A stretch of DNA of 50,519 nucleotides from an uncultured Prochlorococcus sp. (GCA_902627325.1 CACOIM010000007.1:1-50519), one strand, 5' to 3'. Positions 36,476-45,219 are shown, counted from the stretch's first letter. A program made the numbers and translations. Notes: generated by a model not told the origin, from the sequence alone.

Positions 36476-37966
36476 TTAATTAAGTTCATATAAAAATTTA
36501 TCTGCCACTTCGAAATGATGCTTTAGTTTTTCAGGTTTCATTTTGTCTAGATTTCTAGTCAACATGGATAGCCTATATTGTTTACTAAAGTATTTTCTAT
36601 AATCACTTATAAATTTCCAAAATAAAGCATCCCAAACCATACACCAATTATCATTTTTATAATTTGACATCTTTTTAATATAGTTTGATCCAGAAATATA
36701 TGGCTTTGTAGAAAAAATACCTCCATCGCTAAACTGACTCATCCCATAAACATTTGGGACCATAACCCAATCATAAGAATCAATAAACATTTCCATAAAC
36801 CATCTATATACTTCATTAGGATGAATTCTACATAGAAGCATAAAGTTTCCAAGAATCATTAATCTCTCAATATGATGACAATATCCAAATTGCAAAATAT
36901 TTTTTATAACATTATCAACTGGTTCAATCCCAGTTGTCCCTTCATAAAAAGAATTAGGAATTTTTTTATATTCGAAATTCCAGAAATTACTAGTTCTCAT
37001 TTTGACACCATACTTCTCATATGTAAGATTAATAAATTCTCGCCAGCCAATAATTTGCCTAATAAAACCTTCTAAAGAATTCAAAGGTATATTATTTTCT
37101 TTACCATAAATAATTGCTTTATCAATAACCTCTCTAGGAGTTAATAATCCAACATTCAATAGCATTGATAAAAGACTATGCCATAAAAAAACATCTTGCT
37201 TAGATATTGCATCTTCATAATCACCAAATAGAAAAAATCTTTCTTCGAAAAAATCATTCAACCAATCTCTAGCTTCCTTAAAATTTGTAGGATAACAAAA
37301 ATATTGGCTCGATCCTAAATATTTAATATCACTTTTTAAAATTAATTCTTCAGATTCCAAGACTATTTTATTTTTAGTTAATTTTTTTATATTTGGAACA
37401 TCAATATTTTTGGGAATTTTTTTTCTATTTAATTCATCAAAACTCCACTTTCCCCCCAAAGGTTTACCATCATCATTAATCAATATATTTTGACTACGTC
37501 TTTGCTCCTCATAGAATCTCCCCATTAAAGGTTTCTTAGAATTATTTTTAAACTTATTAATTAATTTATTTTCTGTAAGAAACATAGGAGACTCTAAATA
37601 ATTTATTTCCAAATTTTTTTCTTTAACAAAACCATTTAATCTTCTTTCAATGAGATAGTCATTAGGGTTAATTACATTTATTTTTTGATAATCTTCTTTT
37701 AAATATTTATATAAATAGTCTTTGGTTGAAAAGTTTTTTTGATTTGCAGCATAAATAATTTCATAGCCATTTTTTTTCAAATATTCTTTATAAGAATGCA
37801 TACTAGCTTTTAAAAAAATTAACTTATTTATATGGTTTTTAATTTGAAAATACTTATCATTACCCCAAAATAAAGAGTCTTCGATTATCAAAATTTCGCA
37901 ACTATAATTCAACAGAGGACTCAATTCAAATAATTGATTAGGAAAAATGATAGATATTTGCTTCAT
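36476..37966 (-). CDS. Photolyase/cryptochrome-related protein (FeS-BCP/CryPro-type family), apparently without the 4Fe-4S site
   Basis: The 496-residue protein belongs to the bacterial photolyase-related family that includes (6-4) photolyases such as PhrB. It has an N-terminal photolyase-related domain ([35 protein letters not shown]) and a C-terminal FAD domain. Family blocks are [54 protein letters not shown] and GSNYIKKMS. Relatives have YCxxC and ACPFN plus one earlier Cys binding 4Fe-4S; here the segment reads [16 protein letters not shown], keeping only one of them. The start at 37966 overlaps the DUF2256 stop codon (ATGA); an ATG at 37990 would overlap that gene by 28 bases. Light-driven DNA repair is likely; lesion type is unproven. 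Confidence 0.88.
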   Translation of the reverse strand: MKQISIIFPNQLFELSPLLNYSCEILIIEDSLFWGNDKYFQIKNHINKLIFLKASMHSYKEYLKKNGYEIIYAANQKNFSTKDYLYKYLKEDYQKINVINPNDYLIERRLNGFVKEKNLEINYLESPMFLTENKLINKFKNNSKKPLMGRFYEEQRRSQNILINDDGKPLGGKWSFDELNRKKIPKNIDVPNIKKLTKNKIVLESEELILKSDIKYLGSSQYFCYPTNFKEARDWLNDFFEERFFLFGDYEDAISKQDVFLWHSLLSMLLNVGLLTPREVIDKAIIYGKENNIPLNSLEGFIRQIIGWREFINLTYEKYGVKMRTSNFWNFEYKKIPNSFYEGTTGIEPVDNVIKNILQFGYCHHIERLMILGNFMLLCRIHPNEVYRWFMEMFIDSYDWVMVPNVYGMSQFSDGGIFSTKPYISGSNYIKKMSNYKNDNWCMVWDALFWKFISDYRKYFSKQYRLSMLTRNLDKMKPEKLKHHFEVADKFLYELN

Positions 37967-38094
37967 TTCTTTGATTTCCTTTTTCTGCACCTATTTGAGC
38001 AATATTTAACATCATCCCAACAATCATTCCATTTTTTTCTCCAATCAAATGATCTATTGCAAACTGGACAAATTTTATTTGGTAAATTTTTCAC
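37963..38094 (-). CDS. DUF2256 small zinc-ribbon protein (43 aa)
   Basis: A 44-codon minus-strand frame starts with GTG at 38094 and ends with TGA at 37963. The product contains C9-P-V-C12[10 protein letters not shown], then WDDVKYC32-SNRC36-RKRK. This is the DUF2256 pattern (CPVCxRxFxWRKKW ... W-x-x-V-x-Y-C-S-x-x-C-R), almost certainly a zinc ribbon. Another cysteine (C25) is extra. It starts three bases after the TIGR03643-like gene and overlaps the photolyase ATG by four bases, so the three are translated together. The function is unknown; as far as I recall, DUF2256 genes often accompany photolyase-related genes, which suggests a helper role. Confidence 0.88.
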   Translation of the reverse strand: MKNLPNKICPVCNRSFDWRKKWNDCWDDVKYCSNRCRKRKSKK

Positions 38095-38097
38095 AAT

Positions 38098-38334
38098 TTA
38101 AATTTTTCTTTTATGAGTGGACTTAAATCTAGATGAATCTTTTAATTTCATATGTTTTGTATTTCTGCCATTAACTCTTTCTCTCCAAACTATAAATGTT
38201 TTTCTTTTTAAATGTTTTCGCATAATTTTAATCGCATCTTTTTCTTTTAATCCAAATTGAAACTCTATGGATTCAAATGGAGTCCTATCTTCCCAGCACA
38301 TTTCAATGATTCTATCAATATCTTTAATATCCAT
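38098..38334 (-). CDS. TIGR03643-like small basic protein
   Basis: The 78-residue product (from ATG at 38334) reads IDRIIEMCWEDRTPFESIEFQFGLKEKDAIKIMRKHLKRKTF, then VWRERVNGRNTKH. This matches the TIGR03643 family of unknown function: a three-helix domain with a helix-turn-helix look (WEDRTPFxxIExQFGLxExxVIxxMR) and a very basic tail. ATG at 38334 is chosen over ATG at 38355 because it follows the DUF393 stop codon by two bases and is preceded by AGGA at a normal distance (8 bases). DNA binding is plausible from charge and shape but not shown. Confidence 0.85.
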   Translation of the reverse strand: MDIKDIDRIIEMCWEDRTPFESIEFQFGLKEKDAIKIMRKHLKRKTFIVWRERVNGRNTKHMKLKDSSRFKSTHKRKI

Positions 38335-38336
38335 CT

Positions 38337-38732
38337 TTATAGTCCTATTTTGCATTTTGATTCACATAATTTTTCTAAATTACCTCTGCCTGTTAAATTC
38401 AATCTATATTTGGCCCAATATTTATATAAAAATCTTATTAAATTTGAGAGAATTGGTAATTTTGATGGGTAATAAATCCAACCTAGTCCAACTAATTCAT
38501 ATGAATATGCTAGAACATCAATGCCATAAATAATTTCTCCGCTATTAAGAATCCCATGAAGATTTGACATAGCTGCTCGATAGGGAATATTTTTAAAATT
38601 TTCAGGCCTGTAATTAATACTAATATCAACAAAATTTATAAATTTATATGAATCTTTTTTCTTGAGAAATTTCGTTTCCCTAAGGCATAATGGACAAGCT
38701 CCATCGTATAAGAAAGTTAACTTGAAACTCAT
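38337..38732 (-). CDS. DUF393 (DCC family) thiol-disulfide oxidoreductase-like protein
   Basis: The 131-residue protein opens with LTFLYDGACPLCLRETKFLKKKD; the motif YDGxCPLCxxE (C13-x2-C16) defines the DCC/DUF393 family, a thioredoxin-like group. VDISINYRPENF and GVDVLAYSYELVG-type segments (here YGIDVLAYSYELVGLGWIYYPSKLP) also fit. Two further cysteines lie near the C-terminus (ESKCKI and EKLC). The start is ATG at 38732. It is the first gene of the four-gene cassette leading to the photolyase and ends two bases before the next start. A redox role for the cassette is possible. Confidence 0.85.
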   Translation of the reverse strand: MSFKLTFLYDGACPLCLRETKFLKKKDSYKFINFVDISINYRPENFKNIPYRAAMSNLHGILNSGEIIYGIDVLAYSYELVGLGWIYYPSKLPILSNLIRFLYKYWAKYRLNLTGRGNLEKLCESKCKIGL

Positions 38733-38940
38733 ATTTTTCTCTAAATATAAAAAATTTGTTAGACATTCGTGGACAATTAACTGATTTAAATTATGAGTAA
38801 TAGAATTTAAATCAAAAGTTTTTTTTACTTTTTATATAACCTTTATAAAGCTTTAATATTGTTCCCCTTTAATTTAAAAAAAATTAGTTTAACTTATTAC
38901 TACGGACCATTGATAAAGGGATACATCAATGGTTTACTAA
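38733..38940. other. AT-rich intergenic region upstream of the photolyase cassette
   Basis: No open frame of note is present. The stretch must contain the promoter for the DUF393-led minus-strand operon. On the plus strand, ATATAACCTTTATAAAG near 38833-38850 has promoter-like content, but no gene lies properly placed for it. Confidence 0.35.
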
Positions 38941-39144
38941 TTATTCATCTAAAAGATGTACCCCCTCTCCTATATCAGGCTTAAAATCACAATATTTCTC
39001 AAAAACAATTCCCACTTTTCTCATACATTCACCTAATTCATCATTGAACTTCTCCCACTCCTCTGTATTCTTTTCTGGCAAAGACCAACCTTGGTTTTCA
39101 ACCATACTAGTAATTACTGTATAGTCCCATTCAATGTAAGCCAT
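38941..39144 (-). CDS. Small acidic protein of unknown function (67 aa)
   Basis: The 67-residue product starts MAYIEWDYTVITSMVENQGWSLPEKNTEEWEKFND and ends DIGEGVHLLDE. It is acidic, rich in Trp (three) and Glu, with two cysteines (C39 and C52), no signal peptide and no membrane segment. I do not recognise a family; proteins of this kind are common among picocyanobacterial conserved hypotheticals. It stands alone between the photolyase cassette and a SpoU-type methyltransferase gene. Composition is clearly coding and the ATG at 39144 is the only sensible start. Confidence 0.75.
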   Translation of the reverse strand: MAYIEWDYTVITSMVENQGWSLPEKNTEEWEKFNDELGECMRKVGIVFEKYCDFKPDIGEGVHLLDE

Positions 39145-39265
39145 GTATATAAGTTGTTGGTTTATCCAAAATTATAGAACACTTTAATCACCTTAACCTC
39201 TTTTTAAATTTTTAATCTTATCAAAATCTAGTTTTTATTATTAAATAAATTCCTTTTTCAGATAA

Positions 39266-39271
39266 TATAAT
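39266..39271 (+). promoter_or_regulatory. -10 box of the trmH-like gene
   Basis: A perfect TATAAT lies 24 bases before the ATG at 39296, predicting transcription from about 39278. No recognisable -35 box is present at the usual distance. AGGG (about 39284) before the ATG could serve as a ribosome site. Confidence 0.4.
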
Positions 39272-39295
39272 ATTGCTACATTTTAAGGGTTATAA

Positions 39296-39955
39296 ATGTC
39301 AGTTTTACCTAGAAGATTTAAGAGAATTAAGGATGTATTGAATTCTAGGATACAAGATTTAACCGTTCTTATAGAAGGTGTTAATAAACCACATAATCTC
39401 TCAGCAATAATTAGGACTTGTGATGCAGCAGGAGTATTTCAAGCGAATTTTATTTGTAATCATAGTGAAGTAAAAACCTTTAACAGTACTGCTCAAGGTA
39501 GTCAAAAATGGGTAAAATTAAACAATCATGAATCTTATTTATCAGCAACAAATACATTAAAAAAGAGAGGTTTCAAGTTATATGGCACATCTTTAAATGA
39601 GAATTCTATAGATTATCGAGATTTAGATTTTACAAAAAATACTTGTTTTGTACTAGGTGCTGAGAAGTGGGGTTTAAGCAAAGAATTAACTGCCCAAGTT
39701 GACAAATCAATATATATCCCAATGAATGGAATGGTTCAATCACTTAACGTTTCAGTAGCTGGAGCTATATTACTTTTTGAAGCCATTCGCCAAAGAAAGA
39801 ACAAAAATTTAATTCCTTATGATGGAGAAGGTTTAAATCAAGAGGAATATAAAAATACTTTATTTGAATGGACATATCCAGAACTTATTGATATTTATAA
39901 AAAATCAAATAAAGATTATCCTTCTCTTGATGAGAATGGAAAAATATGCTGTTGA
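39296..39955 (+). CDS. trmH: SpoU-family tRNA (guanosine-2'-O-)-methyltransferase, TrmH-like
   Basis: The 219-residue protein has the SPOUT knot motifs: motif 1 NKPHNLSAIIRTCDAAGVF (about 30-48, Asn and Arg conserved), motif 2 FVLGAEKWGLSKEL (about 118-131, the E-x-x-G block), and motif 3 YIPMNGMVQSLNVSVAGAILLFEA (about 139-162). This arrangement and the N-terminal RRFKRIKDVLNSRIQDLTVLIEGV fit TrmH, which methylates the ribose of G18 in tRNA. Other SpoU members cannot be excluded. It converges on the DppC-like gene with nine bases between ends. Confidence 0.88.
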   Translation: MSVLPRRFKRIKDVLNSRIQDLTVLIEGVNKPHNLSAIIRTCDAAGVFQANFICNHSEVKTFNSTAQGSQKWVKLNNHESYLSATNTLKKRGFKLYGTSLNENSIDYRDLDFTKNTCFVLGAEKWGLSKELTAQVDKSIYIPMNGMVQSLNVSVAGAILLFEAIRQRKNKNLIPYDGEGLNQEEYKNTLFEWTYPELIDIYKKSNKDYPSLDENGKICC

Positions 39956-39964
39956 AATTTTCGA

Positions 39965-40801
39965 TTATTTTTTAAAACTTTCTTCTAAATCTTCTCCAAT
40001 AAAAGACAAAGATAAGACTAGAAAAAACATTGCGAAACCGGGGTATAAAGCCGTCCACCAAATACCTGTTGGTAATGCTATTAGAGCTAAGTTTAAATCA
40101 CTACCCCATTCTGGTACATTAGCTGGGACACCTAATCCCAAAAATCCTAAGCTCCCAAGGACAAGAACTGAGTCTGCAGCATTTAATGTTAATAAAACAG
40201 GTAAAGGTGTAATAACATTTGGAAATATATATTTAATAATTATTGCCTTAGTACTTGCCCCAGATATAGTAGCAGCCTCTACATAGTTTTCTGACTTTAT
40301 TAAAAGAGTTTGATTTCTAATTAGCCTATAGTATTGAGGAGAATAAACAATACATAATGCCAACGATGCATTAAGAACTCCTCTCCCTAAGATGAAAGCG
40401 ATTACTACTGATAACAAAATAACTGGTATTGAAAAAATTGTGTCCATTAGAATTGATAACAGCTTATCTACATATCCCCCGAAATACCCACTAATTAATC
40501 CCAATGGTAAACCAACTAATAGTGAAAAAAATAATGATAAAAATACTACTTCAAATGCAATAGTTGATCCTTGCAAGGTCCTTAAGCAAACATCTCTCCC
40601 CAACCTGTCAGTTCCACATAAATGACTTAATGAAGGTGGGGCATATATTTGATTTCTTAAAGGTGTTTCAGAAAAATCAACCAAATTATAAAAATCAAAC
40701 AGCAGCATCAGAAGTACTGTAATAACATAAAAACTTAATATAATAAAACCAGTTTTTCTAATATTTTTTGAAATATTATTATTCACTTTTGATTTAATCA
40801 A
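39965..40801 (-). CDS. DppC/OppC-like ABC transporter permease (orphan)
   Basis: The 278-residue protein has the DppC architecture: one N-terminal helix (about 17-36), a linker with LCGTDRLGRDVCLRTLQGS (family GTDxLGRDVxSRxxxG), then five helices. The permease loop is EAATISGASTKAIIIKYIFPNVITPL (EAAxxxGAsxxxIxxxHxxPN). The system normally imports peptides or nickel, with another permease, two ATPases and a binding protein; none is adjacent. The start appears to be TTG at 40801, with GTG at 40786 as an alternative. It is 77 bases downstream of lepA on the same strand and may be co-transcribed. Confidence 0.88.
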   Translation of the reverse strand: MIKSKVNNNISKNIRKTGFIILSFYVITVLLMLLFDFYNLVDFSETPLRNQIYAPPSLSHLCGTDRLGRDVCLRTLQGSTIAFEVVFLSLFFSLLVGLPLGLISGYFGGYVDKLLSILMDTIFSIPVILLSVVIAFILGRGVLNASLALCIVYSPQYYRLIRNQTLLIKSENYVEAATISGASTKAIIIKYIFPNVITPLPVLLTLNAADSVLVLGSLGFLGLGVPANVPEWGSDLNLALIALPTGIWWTALYPGFAMFFLVLSLSFIGEDLEESFKK

Positions 40802-40878
40802 AACTTGCTGTAAATATTAATATCAATATAACTTTAACTTTTAAGAGAATAAAGTTATTTGTTTTAAATACACACCAA

Positions 40879-42687
40879 TTACTGATTTAATTTTAAAACT
40901 GCCATAAAAGCTTCCTGAGGGACATCTACCTTACCCATTGCTTTCATTCTTTTTTTCCCTTTTGCTTGTTTTTTTAATAATTTTTTCTTCCTTGAGATAT
41001 CACCGCCATAACATTTTGAAAGAACATCCTTTCTTAGAGCACTTATGCTTTCGCTTGCAATTACTCTGCTTCCAATAGATGCTTGAATTGGTATTTTAAA
41101 TTGTTGTTTCGGAATAAGATCTTTTAACTTCTCTACTAAACCTCTTCCAATACCATAAGCTTTATCTTTATGAACAATTGAAGTAAGTGGGTCAGCCCTT
41201 TCTGAATTTATAAGGACATCAAGTCTTACAAGATCATTTTTTCTATAACCAATTAGATGGTATTCCATGGAAGCATAACCTTGGGTTCTACTTTTCATTT
41301 GGTCAAAAAAGTCAGTAACAACTTCAGCAAGTGGAATTTCATAAATTAAAGTAACTCGATCAGTTGTGATATATTTCATGTCAACAAATAGGCCTCTTCT
41401 TTCTTGGCATAATCCCATCAATGTTCCATTAAACTCATTTGGCGCATAAATTTCCATTTTTACATAAGGCTCCTCAATTGATTCTCTAGATTGAGGATCA
41501 GGTATAGTTGATGGGTTATCAACAAGGATATGATTACCATCATTAAGATTTACTTTATAAATTACAGAAGGAGCTGTAACAATTAAATCTAAATCATATT
41601 CTCTTTCTAACCTCTCTTGCACAATCTCCATATGAAGTAATCCGAGGAAACCACATCTAAATCCAAAACCCATAGCACTGCTAGTTTCAGGTTCATATTT
41701 CAAAGCAGCATCTGATAATTGTAGTTTTTCTAAGGATTCCCTTAAATCAGGATATTGATCTGCATCAGTTGGGAACAATCCACAAAAGACCATAGGATTG
41801 GCTTCTTTATATCCTGGCAAAGCGTCTCTGGCAGGATCATTAAATAGCGTAATTGTATCTCCGACTCTTGCATCAGCAACAGATTTAATTGATGCGGCTA
41901 GATAACCAACTTCACCAGCATGTAAATCATTAACTTTTTGCTGATCAGGAGCCATAATTCCAATTTCATCTAATTCATAAAATTTATTACTCGCCATCAG
42001 GAGAATTTTATCTCTTAATGATATTTTCCCAGATACAACTCTAAAATAAACAACTACCCCTCTATATGGATCGTAATATGAATCAAATATAAGAGCCTTT
42101 GTTTTCTTATTTGTATGATCCTCTGGGGCAGGAATATCTTTAACAATAGTCTCAAGTATGTCTTGAATACCAATACCAGTTTTTGCCGAACAATGTATAG
42201 CATTAGATGTATCTAAACCAATAATTTCTTCAATTTCTTTTTTTATTTTTTCAGGGTCAGCACCAGGCAAATCAACTTTATTTAAAACAGGAATAATTTC
42301 AAGATTATTTTCAATCGCAAGATAGACATTTGCCAAGGTTTGTGCCTCAACTCCTTGACTTGCATCAACAACCAACAATGCTCCTTCACAAGCTTGCAAC
42401 GATCTACTAACTTCATAAGAAAAATCTACATGTCCAGGGGTATCAATTAAATTTAAAACATACTCTTCATTATTTTTCGCCTTGTATTTCATTCTTGCAG
42501 CTTGTAATTTAATTGTAATTCCCCTCTCTCTTTCAAGATCCATACTATCTAGAAATTGTTCTTGCATATCTCTTTGAGATACTGTTCCAGTATCTTGAAG
42601 TAATCTATCTGCAAGAGTTGATTTACCATGATCTATATGAGCTATTATGCAGAAGTTTCTTAATTTTGATACTGGTACATCAGTCAT
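40879..42687 (-). CDS. lepA: Elongation factor 4 (LepA) GTPase
   Basis: LepA is a ribosome-binding translational GTPase linked to fidelity and initiation under stress. The 602-residue protein has G1 [15 protein letters not shown] (about 16-30), G3 DTPGHVDF, G4 NKVD ([12 protein letters not shown]) and the EF-G-like later domains. The LepA-only C-terminus ends with [26 protein letters not shown] and [10 protein letters not shown], fully diagnostic. The start is ATG at 42687. It follows mqo by 44 bases in the same direction. Confidence 0.97.
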   Translation of the reverse strand: MTDVPVSKLRNFCIIAHIDHGKSTLADRLLQDTGTVSQRDMQEQFLDSMDLERERGITIKLQAARMKYKAKNNEEYVLNLIDTPGHVDFSYEVSRSLQACEGALLVVDASQGVEAQTLANVYLAIENNLEIIPVLNKVDLPGADPEKIKKEIEEIIGLDTSNAIHCSAKTGIGIQDILETIVKDIPAPEDHTNKKTKALIFDSYYDPYRGVVVYFRVVSGKISLRDKILLMASNKFYELDEIGIMAPDQQKVNDLHAGEVGYLAASIKSVADARVGDTITLFNDPARDALPGYKEANPMVFCGLFPTDADQYPDLRESLEKLQLSDAALKYEPETSSAMGFGFRCGFLGLLHMEIVQERLEREYDLDLIVTAPSVIYKVNLNDGNHILVDNPSTIPDPQSRESIEEPYVKMEIYAPNEFNGTLMGLCQERRGLFVDMKYITTDRVTLIYEIPLAEVVTDFFDQMKSRTQGYASMEYHLIGYRKNDLVRLDVLINSERADPLTSIVHKDKAYGIGRGLVEKLKDLIPKQQFKIPIQASIGSRVIASESISALRKDVLSKCYGGDISRKKKLLKKQAKGKKRMKAMGKVDVPQEAFMAVLKLNQ

Positions 42688-42731
42688 ATAATCTAATAAA
42701 ACATTTCAATATCTATTTAAATATTAGCTAA

Positions 42732-44201
42732 TTAAGTAAATTGATGGAAACCTAGAATTGAATTATTCCTACTTTTAATATTTTCTTGATATTTACAATA
42801 TGGTGTTATCAAATTTGAAATTCGATTTTCAAAAAACTCTTTATCCTCTTTAAAAAAACAAGAATTTCTTAAAACCTCAGTCATAATATTTACAGCTGTA
42901 CTTGCGCCAGGTGAAGCTCCCAATAATGCAGAGAGAGAACCATCAGAAGAATTAACAATCTCGGTACCAAATTTTAAGACACCACCTTTTTGAGTTTTTT
43001 TAATAATCTGAACACGTTGTCCAGCATTTTTTAAGTACCAATCATTTGAATTAGCAGACGGCATCATTTTTTTTAGACTTTTAATTCTAGATGAATGATT
43101 TTGTATAGATTCAGAAATAAGATACTTAATTAGATCTGAATTTTTAAATCCAACATCAACAGCAGGAAGAATATTATTAATTTTTAGAGAATTAAACAAA
43201 TCAAAAAATGAACCTTCCTTTAAGAATTTTGTAGTAGATCCTGCAAAGGGACCAAACAATAGATATCTTTGACCATTTATCCATCTTGCATCTAAATGTG
43301 GAACTGACATTGGTGGTGATCCCATAGCCGCCTTCCCATAAACTTTTGCATTATGCTGTCTTGTCAATTCATTATTTTCGCAAATAAGCCATTTACCACT
43401 GACAGGAAAACCTCCAAATAACTTACCTTCTGGAATTTTTGATTTTTGAAGGAGAGTTATAGATTTTCCACCAGCGCCCAGAAAGATATATTTAGCAACA
43501 AGATTTTTTCTCTTACCATCTTTTTTGAAATGTACTGACCAATTATTATCAAGCTTATTTAAATCAAAAACCTCACTTAGATAGTTTACTTCTACATTTT
43601 TATTTTTAACAAGATATTTTAAATATTCACTAGTTAATGCTCCAAAATCTATATCAGTTCCTCTTTTAACTCTAGTTGCAGCAATTTTTATATTTTTATT
43701 TCTATTTTTTGTTATGAGGGGAACCCAAGAGGAAATTTCAGAAAAATTAGATGATAATTCCATATCTTTAAACTCATTAAACCCTGAGAGTAATTGATAT
43801 CTTTTCTCTAAAAAACTGACATCTTTCTCTCCACTTACAAAACTAATATGCGGCGTAAATCTTAAAAATTTCTTACAATCAATTTTGCCTGTTTCATATA
43901 AAGATGCCCATAGTTCTAATGATTTTTCAAATGAATTGTTTATAGATAAAGCCTTTTTTAATTCAATTTCTCCATCATTATTTATAGGTGTATAGTTTAA
44001 CTCGCAATTAGCAGCATGGCCCGTACCAGCATTATTAAATGCACTAGTACTTTCTTTCCCTGCATTATCAAGCTTTTCTAATATAAGTATGTTTATCTCT
44101 GGATATATTTCTGTAAGTAAAATCGCCAAAGTTGCACTCATTATCCCTGCACCAACAAATATGGCATCGTAATCAGAATTGTTTTTTTTAAGATCAATCA
44201 C
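42732..44201 (-). CDS. mqo: Malate:quinone oxidoreductase
   Basis: Mqo is a membrane-associated FAD enzyme that oxidises malate to oxaloacetate and reduces quinone directly. The 489-residue protein has an FAD-binding start ([19 protein letters not shown], about 12-30), [32 protein letters not shown] (about 41-72) and [17 protein letters not shown]. The end has [15 protein letters not shown], a strong Mqo signature. Length matches the family. The start appears to be GTG at 44201. It diverges from the Nfu gene across about 70 bases. Confidence 0.95.
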   Translation of the reverse strand: MIDLKKNNSDYDAIFVGAGIMSATLAILLTEIYPEINILILEKLDNAGKESTSAFNNAGTGHAANCELNYTPINNDGEIELKKALSINNSFEKSLELWASLYETGKIDCKKFLRFTPHISFVSGEKDVSFLEKRYQLLSGFNEFKDMELSSNFSEISSWVPLITKNRNKNIKIAATRVKRGTDIDFGALTSEYLKYLVKNKNVEVNYLSEVFDLNKLDNNWSVHFKKDGKRKNLVAKYIFLGAGGKSITLLQKSKIPEGKLFGGFPVSGKWLICENNELTRQHNAKVYGKAAMGSPPMSVPHLDARWINGQRYLLFGPFAGSTTKFLKEGSFFDLFNSLKINNILPAVDVGFKNSDLIKYLISESIQNHSSRIKSLKKMMPSANSNDWYLKNAGQRVQIIKKTQKGGVLKFGTEIVNSSDGSLSALLGASPGASTAVNIMTEVLRNSCFFKEDKEFFENRISNLITPYCKYQENIKSRNNSILGFHQFT

Positions 44202-44274
44202 TTTAAAAAATCATTATTCTTTTTGCAAAGAATTAAATTCTTTTCTAGTCTAACAATTAGATATTGTAAATTTT

Positions 44275-44520
44275 ATGAGTACTGAGACTCTTCCTTTAAC
44301 AAATGAAAACGTAGAAAAAGTTCTTGATGAACTTAGACCATTTTTAATCTCTGATGGTGGAAATGTAGAGATAGCGGAAATTGATGGTCCAATTGTTAAG
44401 GTAAGACTGCAAGGGGCTTGTGGAAGCTGCCCTAGTAGCACAATGACCTTAAAAATGGGTATTGAAAGAAAGCTGAAAGAAATGATTCCTGAGATCAGCG
44501 AAGTTGTTCAAGTTTTATAA
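44275..44520 (+). CDS. NifU-like iron-sulfur scaffold (Nfu domain)
   Basis: The 81-residue protein is a stand-alone Nfu domain: [35 protein letters not shown]49-GSC52[12 protein letters not shown]. The CxxC pair binds a bridging 4Fe-4S cluster in a homodimer and hands it to target proteins. In cyanobacteria the single-domain Nfu is the main cluster carrier toward photosystem I. The start is ATG at 44275. It ends eight bases before the convergent small membrane protein gene. Confidence 0.94.
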   Translation: MSTETLPLTNENVEKVLDELRPFLISDGGNVEIAEIDGPIVKVRLQGACGSCPSSTMTLKMGIERKLKEMIPEISEVVQVL

Positions 44521-44528
44521 AGGAAAAC

Positions 44529-44786
44529 TTACTCTCCCTTTAATTCTTTGTTTAAAGCAGTTTTGTAATCTAAGCAATCGATAGGTAATCCTTGGCCAAT
44601 AGCTATAAGAAGAGGAGCTAATATACCTAATGTAAAAACTAAATTAGATAAACTGACTTCGTTTTTGCTTAGAATAAAGCTTATCAAATATATTGTTATT
44701 AAATATGCATGCAGTGAGAAAAATTCTTTCGGCTTTAGTGCCGGCCATCTAAGGGTATTTCCTAAAAAATATAAAAGACCTGTCAT
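44529..44786 (-). CDS. Small membrane protein of unknown function (85 aa)
   Basis: The 85-residue product (MTGLLYFLGNTLRWPALKPKEFF at the start) has two hydrophobic segments (about 26-40 and 46-66) and a short charged C-terminus (DCLDYKTALNKELKGE). I recognise no family with certainty. Its start ATG at 44786 is clear, and composition is that of a real membrane protein. It converges with Nfu and diverges from the riboswitch-controlled DUF4278 gene. Confidence 0.75.
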   Translation of the reverse strand: MTGLLYFLGNTLRWPALKPKEFFSLHAYLITIYLISFILSKNEVSLSNLVFTLGILAPLLIAIGQGLPIDCLDYKTALNKELKGE

Positions 44787-44906
44787 ATTAAAAAAAAATT
44801 GTCAATACAAGACTAAGGTTAGTTCTTAAGATGCATTTATAAAAATAAAATTTACTTTAAATAATAATTAAATAAATATTAAATTTTAATTTCAAAATTA
44901 ATCTTA

Positions 44907-44936
44907 TAGACAACAATAAAAAGTCTAGTTTATACT
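44907..44936 (+). promoter_or_regulatory. Promoter of the riboswitch-DUF4278 transcript
   Basis: TAGACA (44907-44912, five of six to consensus), an 18-base spacer and TATACT (44931-44936) predict transcription from about 44943. That point lies directly at a short perfect hairpin (GTAGC-AAA-GCTAC, 44943-44955) and just before the riboswitch core, so the RNA would begin exactly with structured leader. Confidence 0.6.
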
Positions 44937-44956
44937 TTAGTTGTAGCAAAGCTACT

Positions 44957-45013
44957 ATTCGTTCACCCTCAATTGGGCGCAGTCCGAGCTATACCATGGA
45001 ACGGGGGATAGCC
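44957..45013 (+). ncRNA. Glutamine-II (Downstream-peptide) riboswitch
   Basis: The core CGTTCACCC ... GGGCGCAGTCCGAGC ... GGAACG matches the conserved bases of the Downstream-peptide motif, known as a glutamine-binding riboswitch of marine cyanobacteria. Helix P1 is CGTTC (44960-44964) with GAACG (44999-45003). P2 is CCC (44966-44968) with GGG (44975-44977). GCTAT (44988-44992) pairs with ATAGC (45008-45012), outside P1, as the pseudoknot. The pseudoknot strand overlaps or abuts GGGGGA (45003-45008), which may act as ribosome site, so ligand binding could block translation of the DUF4278 peptide downstream. The class normally sits before just such small peptide genes, which supports the call. 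Confidence 0.88.
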
Positions 45014-45031
45014 GTGTTGTTAAATCGAATT

Positions 45032-45205
45032 ATGACTTCACTAACTTACAGAGGTAAATCTTATACCCAAAACCATTCAAATTCCCAAAATTCTTTTGTA
45101 GAACTTACTTATAGAAGGAATGTTTATACAAACAGAAAGAAAGAAGCCTCTTCAAAAAAAGACTTAGTTACTCTCAAATATAGGGGAATTGAATACAAAA
45201 ACTAA
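45032..45205 (+). CDS. DUF4278 peptide with three LTYRG-type repeats, riboswitch-controlled
   Basis: The 57-residue basic peptide has three copies of an LTYRGxxY unit: LTYRGKSY (4-11), LTYRRNVY (25-32) and LKYRGIEY (48-55), spaced by 21-23 residues. This is DUF4278, the typical peptide downstream of glutamine-II riboswitches. ATG at 45032 fits the usual family opening. An in-frame GTG at 45014, placed five bases after GGGGGA, would add MLLNRI and has the better ribosome site. An ATG at 44996 lies inside the riboswitch and is rejected. In model cyanobacteria, short basic peptides under glutamine riboswitches inhibit glutamine synthetase; whether this one does is unknown. Confidence 0.82.
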   Translation: MTSLTYRGKSYTQNHSNSQNSFVELTYRRNVYTNRKKEASSKKDLVTLKYRGIEYKN

Positions 45206-45219
45206 ACATTAAAATTTAG

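Noticed and set aside
37967-37990. Upstream ATG of the photolyase gene at 37990
   Set aside because: It would overlap the DUF2256 frame by 28 bases and adds a Lys/Glu-rich leader not expected in the family; ATG at 37966 gives an ATGA coupling.
44996-45031. In-frame ATG at 44996 as the start of the DUF4278 peptide
   Set aside because: It lies within the 3' part of the riboswitch core, and the added residues do not resemble the family opening; 45032 (or GTG 45014) is better.
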